Below are positions 21,467-34,700 of a stretch of DNA of 64,000 nt, one piece after another. A program made the position numbers and the translations under genes. Location of the stretch: assembly GCA_963921935.1 (NCBI GenBank), contig OY998178.1, positions 198,122,862 through 198,186,861 on the forward strand, written 5' to 3'. The notes beneath the pieces are model-generated. The model was not told the DNA's origin. It saw nothing but the letters and a program-made list of their open reading frames with translations, and made no database searches. Each line of letters opens with the position of its first letter. Within the stretch, counting starts at the first letter, position 1. The stretch is from Galeruca laticollis (lineage: Eukaryota; Arthropoda; Insecta; Coleoptera; Chrysomelidae).

Positions 21467-23309
21467 ATGCCAAGGACCTATCGCAGGCAAACTGAAAAAG
21501 GGAGTTGGAAATGTGACCAGCTAAATGCAGCTATCACTGCAATTACGAACGGTAGGAGTGTTAGGGAGGTATCCAGAGCTTTCAACATTCCGAGAAGTAC
21601 CCTGCAAAAGCGTTTGAAACAAAACAGTGATGCTGGTCCTTCTTTAGGGCGCTAACCGGTATTTTCAGTCGAGGAAGAACATTTTTTAACCCAGCGTGTT
21701 ATTCATCTTTCAAAACTTTTCCACGGAATTTTCAGGCAAGAAATCAAAAAATGTGCTTATGAATATGCTGTAAAAAATCACCTGCCTTGTCATTTTAATG
21801 AAGATTCAAAAAGTGCCGGTGATTCATGAAAATAAATCCCTCAATCGCTCTCCGTAAGCCTGAAGCAACATCAATAAATCGAATAACAGCTTTTAATAAG
21901 GAAGAAATCGCCATATTTTTTAATAATTTAGAACAAGTGCAAGCAAAGTATAATTTCAAGGCCCATGGAATATTCAACACTGATGAGACAGGAATCTCTA
22001 CAGTTCAGACGTCAGGAAAAATTTTAGCCAAGAAGGGACTAAAACAAGTTGGGTTTGCCACGAGCTGGGAAAGAGGCCGAAACATTACAGTAGTGTGCGC
22101 TTTCAGTACAACCGAAATTTATATACCACCAATGTTTATTTATGCGCGAAAAAGAATGAATCCGCAACTCCAAAAGGGGGGTTCAGCAGGGGCTCTGTAT
22201 ACTTGTTCGGGCAAAAGGTGGATCACAGAAGACCTGTTCCTGCAGTATTTAGAACATTTCCAAAAATTTGTGAAAGCGAGTCCTGATGATCTAGTTCTGA
22301 TAATGGATAACCATTCCACTCACTCTACCTTAAAAGCTTATAAATTTTGCAAAGACAACGGTGTTGTTCTTTTGTCCATCCCTCCGCACACATCACATAA
22401 GATCCAGCCACTTGATGTCACATTTTACTGCCCGCTAAAGACGGCGTTCAATTCCTAATGCTGTAAGTATTTAAGGAATCACCCGCATGAAAAAATAACC
22501 CATTTGAAGTTGCAGAGCTTTTCAATAATGCATTTATTAGGGTAGCTACTCCAGAAAACCCTATAAAAGGGTTCCAAGCTACAGAAATATGTCCCTATAA
22601 TCCAGACGTCTTTACTGAAGAAGACTATGAGTCAGCTGCACTTCAAAGAACCAACAGCACTGATGGTCTTATCAACGACGTTCCTGTTATTCATGAACGT
22701 CATGAAACTCCCGAAAGACAGATAGTTCCAGCTTCTCAGTCGTGTCAACCCCCAGCATACGAGAAACCTTTGGAAGTAACAGAGCCATCATAACCCCAAT
22801 ATTTAGACATTGAAAAGTCATTCCACGAAATTTTGCCGTTACCGGGACCATCAAAATCCAATACTAGTGGGAGTAGGAGGGCGACTGCAATACAGCATTC
22901 CCAAATAATCACGTCCACGCCAAACAAAGACGTTCTCCAATAAAAGGCTGACAAAAAATTACTAGCACAACAAAAACATGCGAAGCCTGGTGCGAAACAG
23001 GTCTATAAAAGAAAAGTTTTTTCCCATGACGCTACTGACGACCACAAAGAAAACCCTGACGTTGAGAAGAAAATAAAGTTATCTAGAGGAAAGAATAACA
23101 AAACTCACAGGGAAATGAGTTCCAAAGACGAAGACAATGATGACGAATACAAGGACAAAGATGCGAATGGGACTAACATATGTTTAAAGTGTGAGAAATT
23201 CGGTAAAAATGGGGAGGTATGGTTAATGTGTAACTCCTGTGGAAATTGGGCTCATAAGGCATGTACCGATACCGAAAAAAAAACATACATATGCGATTAT
23301 TGTGCTTAG
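21467..23309 (+). pseudogene. pogo/jerky-like transposase with PHD-like C-terminal finger, broken
   Basis: The start MPRTYRRQTEKGSWKCDQL is followed by a psq/CENPB-type helix-turn-helix (VREVSRAFNIPRSTLQKRL). A stop at 21653-21655 and another near 21829 interrupt the second DNA-binding half. From 21826 the DDE domain is open: FNTDETGIST (first Asp), LIMDNHSTHS (second Asp) and HKIQPLDVTF (third Asp), with 35 residues between the last two, fitting jerky-type pogo enzymes. A stop at 22456-22458 and two more near 22792 and 22940 precede a Lys-rich tail. The last part (23115-23309) has CLKCEKFGKNGEVWLMCNSC and W-A-H-K-A-C, a PHD/zinc-ribbon-like finger seen in several insect pogo transposases. 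The enzyme would cut and paste the element, but the copy is inactive. Confidence 0.88.
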
Positions 23310-23353
23310 AAAATTTTTATCTGTTGATAGGGGGAATCGTGGCTGTATGTCAC

Positions 23354-23379
23354 CATTACCCCAACTTGTTGGGGTAATG
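23354..23379. repeat. Perfect 12-bp-arm hairpin in pogo element 3' region
   Basis: CATTACCCCAAC and GTTGGGGTAATG are exact inverted copies separated by two bases. The motif GGGGTAATG recurs elsewhere in the element ends. Confidence 0.85.
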
Positions 23380-23580
23380 ATAGCCATGTAGGGTTTTCAT
23401 TTTTTTACTGTAAAACAAGTTTTTATTATTTTTTCTTTACTTTTGAATGAAGATTTGAGTAAAAGATGATCTATTTCAATGATTCCCTTGTTTTAAAGGT
23501 ATTTAGAAAAAATAATAATAAAGAAAAATTGAATAAAGCTTAGGGGGGCACCATTCCCCCGGTCTCCCCTACCTTCAGTT

Positions 23581-25980
23581 GAGTTCTAATATGTCAAAAA
23601 TAGTAATTTTTGAGGAGAGTAATAAACTTTGACTCTATGTATCATTGCAATAGCATTTTATTTTCTTATACACTTTATAATAGATTTGACAATGCCTATT
23701 TCTGATTGACAAACAACCAGTCTTCAGATTTTTTAGCACAGTGCTTTTCAACGTGTGGTTTCGACCCTCAGGTGTTCGTAAAGCCTTACTCGAGGGGTGG
23801 TGGGTAAAAGAAAAAGTGTTTGTAGGTCCTACACTACATTTAAAAAATTGCAATTTCAATGAAAAGGTTGTTTCTGTTTAGTTTTTAATAATTTGTCGAA
23901 ACGTGGCCCTGGGGGTCGCCAGAATTTGTTAATTTGTAAAAAGAGGTAATGTATTCGAAAATCTTGAAAATCGCTGTTCTAGCAAATTACATCAAAATGT
24001 CAAAACCGCCAAAAAATTACATTCATGGTGTTAGAACTTACTCTCTCTTCAGCAGTAGTTTTGTACTTTTCGTAATTCTATTTGTCATTCTTCTTTGGTT
24101 TGGTCATCGTAATGGTAATAATTTTGAGGCATATTCAGTACAATTTTTCTTCAAACTAATAGAAATATTTGAGATATCTGAGAACAGTCATGCATAATTT
24201 AAAATAAAATTTAATTTTTATGATTTTTGGAAAGGACTATTACTATTTTTAATTAGTGTAAGGCACAGGAATCCGTAGAAAATCTTTGCCTTTGATTTCT
24301 AAATTCAACCAAAAATATGAGAATGTCTTTTGGTCATAGGAACAACCTATTTTCCATTTTAATTATTTTAATGGCACCTTTATATAATTTATATGGTTGT
24401 AAATATTTTTTGGAATTTGTAAAATTGATTGTCACATTAAAAATGTAGCGATGTTGTATTAAAAATAACCTCAAAACACAAAAATCTATATTTTTAAAAA
24501 AAATAAAGTCAACATTTAAGTTTTTGCCATTACATGTCATAACAAAGATAAAAAAATTGTTAATTTGATTAATTTTTCTGTAAATGGCCTAATAAAGATA
24601 ACTACATTAAAAATAAAAATAATTTAAAATGAATAAAATATACATGATATACATACAATACAATATATGCAGGCTTATTTTCTAGAATATATATGCAAAA
24701 ATAACAAAGATACATAGAACAGTCCACATATGAAAATACTTTTAGCTCAGTTTGGGATGTAATTGAGAGGCATCTTCACTTTCCCTATTTTTAAGTATTT
24801 TTAGCCTGAGAACTGTTCTACCACTAATTTTTTAGTAAAACTACATCTTCGATCCACAACCGATTTGAGATGTAGCAAATTTGATTTCTCTAGGCCTATA
24901 GCATTGTACAAATATAGCAAGATGTAAATATATAATTTTAGCTTACAGTATTTACAAAAAAATATACACTATGTACTTGGAATTCTAGTATGTAAAAATA
25001 TTTAGTTTGCTGCACCCTATAAGTTTATTTAATTTTGTTCGTGATAGTTTCTACTCCCGATTTCCAGTCTCTCTATATAAAAACCGGTAAATGTTTCTAG
25101 GTGTGTAATTTATTCCTTGCACTACTACGGTGAAACAATTTTGGCACTTGTGTAGTATGTTAATATGTATTTTGTTTCAAACATGAATTAATTTTAAAGT
25201 GATTTTGATGCAAAAAAAAATAGGAAACAATTTCCATGAATAAATTTTTATTGTCTGAATATACTAGATAAATAATATTATCCAAAACAAAGAAAATCCT
25301 CTTTGCCATTGGTATTCAAGGTTTTGTTATAGGTACTAATTTTCACTGGCAAAGTCAGTCTAGTTGTGTGCTATATGACTGCACTACTTGGATCTAGCAG
25401 TTGTAAAGAATAAAAGTAGTGAGAAAGTTTTCACAATTTCAACCAAAACGTTATATGTGAGAAAACTAGTATTTAGCCAATAATAGATTTTTAACTTTAA
25501 CCTTTAAAAAAATTTCTTACCATCCTATAAACCTTTACAAGTTTTTTATGCAGAAGGCGCTGGCAAACAATACAATTAGAGTAGAGGGAGTACCCTGAGG
25601 GATATGTTAATTCATCAAGATCCAGACAATGCTTGTTTGGCAACCCAAATAACACAATTTTAATCATCAGTAAAGATGTCCATAACACAATGTAAAATGA
25701 AACTTTGCTCCATATAAAAATAAATAAACTTTGATGTAGCATAACCGTTGTCTAGAAATTGATGAAAATCGGAGTTTTTAAAGGACTCACTAACACTATT
25801 TATCGTTCACGAAAATTCGCACCTTATATCATCTTTTATAAGATGGGAAGTAGGCGATTTTATTGACGAAACAATTGACGAGGTGCATTCTTTGGTATTT
25901 TATTTTTTACACGTTTTTAAATATATACAAAGTCCATTTTTTCTATGTACAATTTGGGTTTAAATCACTCCTAACTCCTG
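23581..25980. other. Unassigned AT-rich region
   Basis: About 2.4 kb. A phrase at 23745-23930 (TTTCAACGTGTGGTTTCGACCC and GTGGCCCTGGGGGTCGCCAG) looks like a decayed repeat, but I cannot name it. No gene is supported. Confidence 0.45.
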
Positions 25981-25999
25981 TCGGCCTGCAGTCTTCTAA

Positions 26000-28340
26000 T
26001 GCCCTCACGTACGTAGTGCACTAGATCGATGATGGAGCTGTGCATGGTTAGAGGTTTGCATTGCCTATCCAACTCGATAAAAAAATCTGTAACAAAAAAA
26101 ATATTACAGGTATTTTGTTTAAAAGTAACTACTGGAGAAGAAGAAAAACCACTAACAGTACAGCTGCCAAATTTATCCCAGCACCCATCCCAACAACAAA
26201 CCCATGGAACAACAAAACTACCTTATCCAACAAGAATTTCCTAGTTTACCCTCACAACAACCATTGCCCCCCCCCCCTCCCCCTCAACAAAGCATTTCCA
26301 AACCACGAACCACCCCACAAACAAATAACGCTCCTGTTACTGAAATAATAAAATTCACACAGCTAAACAATATGATACCGTCAACGTATATGAACTTACT
26401 AGGGCCGTTGCTGACCTTCTCCATGAGTTGAAGACAGCTACAAACAAATTAGAAAAGTTTACAATCTATAACAACTTTGTCGCCGGGATTGATAAATATG
26501 ACATCTAGGCAGGTAGGTTGTAAAACAGGAATTCAAAAACGAAATCATCTTAAAATAATCTTTTGTAATGTATATGGAGTAATCAACAAACTCCAACTCA
26601 TCAGATATTTTCTCGACATTCATAAACCTGATATTTTCTTCTTAATCGAGACGCTCCTCAAACCTAATAAATCTGTGAATTTTGGAAATCCAAATTATAG
26701 TCTATACAAACAGGACCGCCCCACAGATGTCGGCGGTGGCGACCTCGCAGTATTAATCAAAGAAGGCATAAATTTCCAACTCTTACAACCAAACAATTCA
26801 TCTATTGAGCATATCTCGTTACTTATAGATAATAAACTCAAAGTAGTGGGGGCATACAACTGGCCCAAGAAAAACCTCTGCGAATCAGATTTTGTTAATA
26901 TCACAAGAACACACAACAGGGTTCTCATAGTGGGCGACTTAAATTGTAAGCACCCACTATGGGATTCCTACGTGACACACACTAACCCCAACGGAAGTAC
27001 TCTCCTGAGATTTTGTGATAATTCCGACTGTAATATATTCAGTACCAATGATCCTACCCATTTTCCCTTTTACGGCCTCACCCCCAGCACAATTGATCTA
27101 GCCATACTATAACTAAAATTAAAACCATCCCTGACCTCAATTCTTATCGCGACCCCATCCTTTTAGAACTCAAAATAACACACACTATACACTCACCCCC
27201 TATTATAACACACGATTATACAACCACAAACTGGACATTATACAGAAAACACAAACGAAAACTTAATAATCACAGACAACATCGAAAATCAAAAACAACT
27301 AGCAGACACAATACAGAATCTACAAAACGTAATAATTACAGCCAGAAACAGAACAACTTCCCATAAACCCAAACCTAAATCCCAGAATTCCCTTCCAGAT
27401 TATATTGTAAAAATCATAAACGAGAAAAATAAAATTCGAAGACGATGGCAAATTACTAGAACAGTTAATGATAGACAAACTTTAAAATACTATCAAAACT
27501 TAATAAACTCTTTAATTGATGAACACAGAAACCATAAATGGAAAACTTTTTTAGAGAAGTTATACCCTAAAGATAATTCATTATGGAAAATAACTAAAAA
27601 TCTTAAAAACAATAGGGAAGAAATAACAAAAATTAAGATAAATGGTAAAACATTTACACAAAAATCTAATATTGCAGAAGCCTTTGGAGAGTACTTCCAG
27701 GACAATTTCACTAATAACACAATAAATACTCAACATCATCATAACATATCACAAACAGTAACAGACTATCTACACAACACACACACAATAAACAAAACAA
27801 ACTTATCCACTACGTCTGAAATTTTTAATATCATTGCTTCACTTAAAATAAGACCGCACCGGGGATTGACGGCATATCGAATATTCTTCTTAAAAGCTTA
27901 CCTAAGAAAGCAATAGTGCAACTTACATATATTGTTAATTACATAATAAAAACTGGTATATATCCTGATATGCTCAAGATTGCCAATGTTATACCGATTA
28001 TCAAAGCTAATAAACAATCATTTTATGTGGATAGTTACAGACCCATTTCACTATTAAATACTATAGCAATTAAAAAATATCCATCTCACAAAACATATCT
28101 CTCATTGTTAGAAACATCTGTCATGTTACTGAGTCATATTTGTGAATACGAGACAAAGTAAATTTCCAAACGGCAATAAATGGATAATGCACTTAAGCAA
28201 TGTGCCATATACACACAATCACGATCTACAACAATCGTACCAGGAATGCCAGAACATCGGCCTTTTTATTTCTGATTACAATTGTTAATTCTATGTTAAA
28301 AACTATTGAATAAAGGCATTTTAAAACAAACAAACAACTG
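26000..28340 (+). mobile_element. Jockey-clade LINE remnant (gag tail, endonuclease, partial RT)
   Basis: In order: a Pro/Gln-rich gag tail at 26060-26430 (including a C-rich run giving poly-Pro), the apurinic-type endonuclease at 26477-27112, a degraded linker, and RT pieces at about 27850-28070 (NIIASLKIR, GIDGISN-type, VDSYRPISLLNTIAI). The RT then stops abruptly and a 3' end with AATAAAGGC and AAACAAACAAAC follows by 28340. The rest of RT is deleted. Order and strand are consistent with one Jockey copy. Exact edges were not resolved. Confidence 0.75.
26477..27112 (+). pseudogene. LINE endonuclease domain (EEP family), Jockey type
   Basis: Contains LKIIFCNVYGVINKL (start of the fold), FFLIETLLKPN with the catalytic Glu, VLIVGDLNCKHPLWDS (GDxN box) and GLTPSTIDLAI (S-x-I-D-L box). 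This domain nicks target DNA to prime reverse transcription. The usual N-A-N after the first strand reads C-N-V. The frame ends with a stop right after the last box instead of continuing into RT, so it is disconnected. Confidence 0.85.
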
Positions 28341-28479
28341 GAGATAATAGGGTCACTATCGAATAAGTTAATTGAAACCAGCAGTAAAATAAATATTACT
28401 ACTGTATACTACTAGTCAATTACCATTGGGATTATAACTTTAGCATAAATAATATAAAAGAATACAATATTTAACTTAC

Positions 28480-28795
28480 CAGTATGTTTTCCCTTAACGA
28501 CAAGGGAGTCGGCTGTATCCCAGAGATCTTGGTATGACAGAAGATTTGAAAACTGCAGGTTTTGTTTGGTGATGGCAGTGTACACGGGAAGGGGGATCCA
28601 TAATCCAGCGTTTTGAGAGTGGGTGTTAACAGGAACATTTCCTCTGCTAGCCAATTCCCCACTATTGTAACCTGATGATTGGCTGCCTACTGAACCCACT
28701 GAGCCTGCCGGAGACGGAGTGGGTGATAGTGGAGAGGGAGTTCCTTGACCCTGTTGCTGGTTTTGAGGATCTTGGGCTATAATAGCACCTTGGTT
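28480..28795 (-). CDS. lilli: lilli exon: Pro/Ser linker and second part of CHD
   Basis: Acceptor TTTATGTTTTAG before AACCAAGG, donor ACTG|GTAAGT, 316 bases. Encodes a Gln-rich start, then TPSPLSPTPSPAGSVGS, nearly the AFF-typical Ser/Pro phrase. WIPLPVYTAITKQNLQFSNL and SYQDLWDTADSLVV follow, the helix before the last CHD segment. It begins in phase 0 and leaves one base for the next exon, which is not identified. Confidence 0.85.
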
Positions 28796-31700
28796 CTAAA
28801 ACATAAAAAATATTAAAAAACCTGCCCGTTTAAAAAATATATAATCTGTCGTCAAGCAAGACGACCACAAATACACTTACCAGCAAAATTGTCGCGTATT
28901 TGGTTTTAGGTGTTTATTTTACAAATTATTAATTTTGTAGTACTACCACTGGACTATAAAAATGTCTGTTCAGTATATTCTTCAAAACTAATATTCTTTT
29001 CCAATTGATAAAAAATTATCTATAATTTTTTGCAAATCCATAAAACATATTTTGGTATAATGTACCATTGACTATTTATTTCAATTTTCTTACAAAAGCA
29101 AGCGTGTTTATTGGAAATATTGTCTTAAAAAATGAACCCCAATCATCGAGTAAATCGATACCTTACTCCTGAGGAGAGTGCTATGGTCGTTGCCTTACTT
29201 GAAGAGAGTTGGACCCAGGTTCAAGTGGCTGAAAGATTCAATGTGGCTCAATCTGCTATCTCTCGTGCTCAAAGAAGATTTCGTGAAACTGGGGTCGATG
29301 AAAGGCGACCAGGATAAGATAAACCAAATCCAAAGAACAGCATGCCTCAACACAACAGGAGGCATGAGAACCACACCAACAAGAGCTATGGAGGTAATCC
29401 TCGGTCTCACTCCCCTTGACATATACATCAAGGAGGTTGTTTTCATGACCATGATACGTCTACACTCTATTGGTATACAACCTGATGTAAGATCCGGTAA
29501 ACTGAGACGTAACTTGTGGCATGAGGCCCTCATGGAGGTCCCACTGCTGCAGGCTAATACGGACTCGATTCCACCGCGATATACCTTAACAGGCCCTACA
29601 AGGTCATCTTTAAAAACAACGCATAAGACCCATTGGAAGAAGGTGCAATCCGCATCTTCACAGATGGGTCTAAATCCAATGTGGACTCAGGATGTGGAAT
29701 TTTTTCCAGATCCCTGAATCTAAACATAAAATGGGCAATGGGCTGCAATGCAAGTGTTGCTCAAACAGAACTCACTGCTATCTGCATCGCTGCAAAAGAG
29801 ATTACCAAAAGGAAAATCACAGGTAATAATATATACATCCTTACGGACAGTAGACAAATACTACTAGCCCTGAACATCAGGTCTAGTACTACAATGTCAC
29901 ATGGCCTTAATCGAAGCCTGAAACAACAACACGGTCACTTTAGGCTGGATCAAGGGCCATGAGAAATCGAAACCGTATTGCAGACTCGCTAGCCAGGAAG
30001 ACAGCCTCCCAAAAACCTTTGGGACCTGGCACTTTCATTGGTCTATCGGCGGCAGCGACGGCCGACCTATTAAAGGAACACTCCCTTAATAAGTTTAAGG
30101 GTAGATGGAACGACGCAGAAGGCTGCAGGCTTGCCAAGGAACTGCTACAGTATCCGGACAGCAAAGTAGCCAAAAAATATGTGACTATGAACAGGCAAAA
30201 CCTACGAACGGCCACGGGTATTCTGACTGGTCACTGCCACCTACGAAAACACCTCCACAGACTGGGTCTGTCTAACACCCCACTTTGTAGAGGATGTGAA
30301 CCAGAAGATGAGACTGTCGAACACATTTTTTGCGAATGTCAGACACTCTCTCATTTTAGGTTTCAAGTATTCGGCTAGCACAGGCTAACATATGCCAATA
30401 TGAAGGAACTTAATTCAAGCGACGTTATCGCCTACTTCAAGGAAGTAGGCTGGATGACGAGCTAGAAGGAAGCTTTAAACCTCAGAAGGATGCGCAATAG
30501 GCCAATTGTGGCCTAAGTGCTGTGGGGTCACCCACTTTTACAGATACAGGATAAGAGCGTAGACGAATTACAAATGTCAACCAAGACCGTTTTCTACGAC
30601 TTCAGGCCCTGAGACAAGGATTTGTCACCTCAATTTTACTACGACAGGAGTTTATAAGATGGTATAACTTCCCAATTAGCACAGACACTGTACGTAGACA
30701 ACTTGCAGTGTCAAATTTGGATACTAGGCTTCCAGCTAGAGCTCCTCCTTTGACACCAGCACATCGAAGAACAAGATTGGCATTTGCTAGAGAACATCTA
30801 GGTTGGACAAATCAACAATGGTCCAACGTACTCTTCGCCGACGAATCTAGATTTTGTCTGTATGGTAACGACCGACGTCTACCAGTGTATATACGCCCTG
30901 GAGAGCGTTATTCTCAATGTTGCATACAGCCAAGATATGCTTATGGTGATGGGTCAGTTTTGGTATGGGCTGGCATCAATATGGAGGCTCGTACCGATTT
31001 GGTGGTACTTCTAGGAGGCCATTCTTCAGCTCATAGATATATTATAGACATTTTTGACATTTTTGAACCTTATGTTATACAGTTTGCACCATTTATCGGG
31101 GAAGATTTTCTTTTTATGCACGACATTGCTCGGCCGCATATTGCAAACATCGTGCAAAAATACCTAGCCGAAGTAGAAATCCACACAATGGATTCGCCAG
31201 CAATTAGCCCGGACCTCAATCCTACTGAGCACGTCTGGGATGCCTTAGAGCGTTACCTCCACCTATTACCTTAGCCGAGCTAGCTTTACGCTTGGTGGAG
31301 GTGTGGGATAGTCTGAATCCAAATCAGAAATACAATATTAAGTATGCCAAGAAGGTGTCAATGTATTATTGATGTCACAGGAGGACCTACCCGTTACTAG
31401 CTTTATTTTTGAACCCTATTTTTTGAATATTTGTTATTTTCATTTGTCCTAGTTTCCTTAACCACCTGTATATTCATTAAAACTGCTTAATTTTTTCTAA
31501 ATATAGTTTGTTTATTACTTACCCTAAAAATATTCAGTGACTTTCAAAAATAAATATAAATAGATGTCTTTAAAAAAACGGTTTTTAAAATATGTGATAA
31601 TTTTGTTGGTGAGTGTATTTCAGAAACCAATTTTCATAGAATATAAGGAAAAAATAGTATCAATAATATAATGTAGAGCTCAATATATGGAGTTTCAATC

Positions 31701-34700
31701 CAACAGCATCCATTAAATAATCACCACGTATTTGTCCACTTTGTAACATGCATTTATTATCATCAATTATCAACCCACTATATTTTTCAAATTATGGAAC
31801 CGTATGTTTATATTTATTGTAATTACTATTATACAGTGTTGGGAGCATTACGAGGGAACATACGTTTTCCCGCCAATGTGTTAAAAAGAGACAAAATACA
31901 TACATAAACTCAGTGTATTACTCTTCTTCGCTAACAGGATAACATAACATGTGAAATAAGTCGTATTTTAATTTGTATTAATGTGTTTCCAAATATCTCA
32001 TGAAGTGGAAAATACATGCCCAAACCTACAACGCCAGCCTAACTAACAGTGTCGCCAATTTTCATTGTATATTTATATTAATTGTAAAATGCATTGTTCT
32101 AAGACGAGAACAAGTTATAAGAAGCTTTTAATTATGATAATTCAAGAGGTTGTAACAGATCAAGATATAATGAATCCCATCTATTAATTGAACATTTTAT
32201 TGTAATGCTGGAAATTTTTATAGTTTTCAGTTTGAAAGCGGTTAAAACCTTTACTTTTTTTCAGATTTGGCAACGTGAAATTGGTCTCGGAACATCTGCT
32301 GTGGCTGTGGTTCATATATGTTAGTAAAAAAATGTTTCTATCTTTATCGTTTGTATGCAAATGAGAACGAATTCTCTGTGTAAACACACACTGTACAAAT
32401 TAAAAAATGTTTACGAAAATAAACAAAATCGAATTCTAATGAAAAAGCCTACAATTTTTAAATAAAAGTAATATTCTGATATATAATAAATTAAAAAATA
32501 AAACTTAGTAATTCTTCAATGAGCTTAAATCAAATGTTCGAATAAACCCCCGTTTTGAGCTAAACAGTAACCGAGACGGTTATAAAATTCTTGACGAACA
32601 TGTATGAGCATTTCTGGTGTTATTTGCATACAAATTTGTAAAATTTGTTCCTTTAGTTCATTTAGAGAAGTGGCTCTGTTTTCTTGGAACCCATAAATTC
32701 TCGATTTTACATAACCTCAGAAAAAGAAATCGTTGGGAGCCAGATCTGGAGATCTCGCAGGCCATCTAATGATACCATTCGTGGAGATTATCCGATTGGG
32801 AAATTGTGTATTTAAAAAATTTATAGGTAGTCGATAATTATGTGATGCACAACCGTCATGTTGGTACCAGATATCATTGAAGTTGACACCTAATTGTATA
32901 AGGGCAGGAGTAATTTGATTTTCCATCATGTCCAAATATTTTGTTCGGTTAAATTGCCGTCAATAAAAAATTGTCCAATTAAATGTTTACCTAATATTCC
33001 AGCCCAAACATTTAACTTTTGGGGATATTGAGTTCTACTATTGTAATGTTTGTGTAGATTTGTCCTTGACCAATATCGAATAACGGATGAATTATGTGCA
33101 CCGTGTATGGGAAAAGTCGATTCATCTGTGAACAAAATATTTTTCGAAAAGTTTACTTCCAATTGTATTTTTTCCATAACTATTTCACAAAACTCTATTC
33201 TACGAAATTGATCGTCTGGAAAAATTTCATGGTTCTTTTTCAGTTTGAAACTACAATAACCACTTTTTTTTAATACAGTCCGAATCGTTTTCGGATCAAC
33301 ATCAAAATCCTTTGCTAAATGAGTGGTCGATTGTAGGGGATTATTTTCCACACTGGCACAAGTTAAAATATCTCTTTTTTGTGTATGCGGTCCATGTTTA
33401 GTAGGATTGACACATCCATGCTCTTCAAAATTTTTTAAAACCGTTCTCACTTGTTTTTTGCTAATTGGTTGGGCATTTTCGAATGCCACGATACACAAAT
33501 TTTCTGCTATTTCTCGATATGAATGACCCTGGTAGTACCATTTTACAATTTGCACTTTATGGTGTACTTGCATACTCATTTTATAAGATTTGCAAAAGAT
33601 CGTTACTCATTCGCAAACAAACGTTTAGTGAAGTATCCAGATTGTACAGTTAAACATCTTCAAGAGGCGCACGCGCGATTCGTATTCGTCAGGTATAATA
33701 ATCTACGCTGGCTTTTGATGCTCTGTCTCACGATTGCCTATCTCTAACACACTGGTAACGTCATGTGACCGTTATAATTTCCCGTTGGCCGTGAGAGGTT
33801 ATCGTTTTACGTTGAAATTAAATGACTGATTTCTCTCCCAAATAAAAAGAAAAATTTTAAGGGCACTTACAATTCTAACGCGTAGATTGAAAATGAACAG
33901 AAGGGATAGATAAAAATAGAATAATTAGAGCTGTAAATGAAATCGTTGTATCAGGAGCGTAGGAAACAGGCGGTTTATATTGAGATATTTTTGTAACTAG
34001 AAGACAGTTATAAACAAATATTAGCATGCGACTTATTTCTCATGTTATGATACCCTGTTAAAGAAAACGATGATACACCGAATACATTTGTTTTCTTACA
34101 ACATATTGCCGCTTTAGGACTCTGTATTTGTTGCCATATAATATTCCTTATGATGTTAATGACAATTATTATGCTTATATTCATTAATTGTACCCTCAAT
34201 ATCGACGAAAGTAATTTTTTTAGCTTTTCGCCTTGATTGATATAAGTCATCAATCAACGCTATCCTCCAGAGATTTTTTAGTGGCACTTATTTCAAATAC
34301 TAGGTAGATTTTAATTTATTGTTCAAATAATATTAGCGTATACTAACCGAATTAATATAGTGAATTAAATTATTACTACTGAATTAATTCTTTGTAAATT
34401 AATCATGAAGGGATAAACGAAAGTATTGTTGATTTTTTTTATTGTTCATTGCATTAAGCTATCAGTTTAGTACAATCTTATTATTTCTCAATTAATAAAC
34501 TAAACTGTCCACATTACACATCTGTATTTGCACGCCTCTCGAAGGTGGTGCCTACCAGACATAACTTTACATGTGGTGGGAGTATACCCCCATCACGCCT
34601 TTACACATACAGTGTACGTTTTCAACTTTTATTGTTCATTGCATTAAGCTATCAGTTTAGTACAATCTTATTATTTCTCAATTAATAAACTAAACTGTCC

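Larger units (their letters stand above)
20985..23580 (+). mobile_element. pogo/jerky-type DNA transposon with C-terminal zinc finger
   Basis: Approximate limits are set by the coding region plus recurring GGGGTAATGG/GGCC blocks: 20986-21017, 21343-21390, 23326-23400, and a CCATTCCCCC/GGTCTCCCC end near 23545-23570. The transposase region fills the centre. No perfect terminal inverted repeat pair was established, so the edges are uncertain. Confidence 0.65.
29132..31372 (+). pseudogene. Tc1-like transposase, interrupted
   Basis: The 5' piece (29132-29319) gives MNPNHRVNRYLTPEESAMVV and the paired-type HTH (WTQVQVAERFNVAQSAISRA, ending ERRPG). The 3' piece resumes at 30547 with RRRITNVNQDRFLRLQALRQ and includes the catalytic motifs FADESRF (first Asp), FMHDIARPH (second Asp) and SPDLNPTEHVWD (Glu). 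Thirty-four residues lie between the second Asp and the Glu, i.e. DD34E. A TAA at the junction (GGATAAGAG) and a one-base slip near 31258 also break it; after the slip the protein ends at 31370-31372. The enzyme would perform cut-and-paste transposition into TA sites. Confidence 0.88.
28874..31615 (+). mobile_element. Tc1-like transposon (DD34E) split by a LINE insertion, in lilli intron
   Basis: Terminal inverted repeats are seen: left CACTTACCAGCAAAATTGTC and right end whose reverse complement reads CACTCACCAACAAAATTATC, each flanked by TA (28872-28873 and 31616-31617). Removing the inserted LINE and its 10-bp duplicate leaves about 1505 bp, the usual size of a Tc1 element. The element carries one transposase gene in two pieces. 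Confidence 0.85.

Noticed and set aside
25497..25742. Minus-strand frame considered as the last lilli exon
   Set aside because: It has a donor-like end, but the protein does not match the AFF C-terminal segment in any frame.
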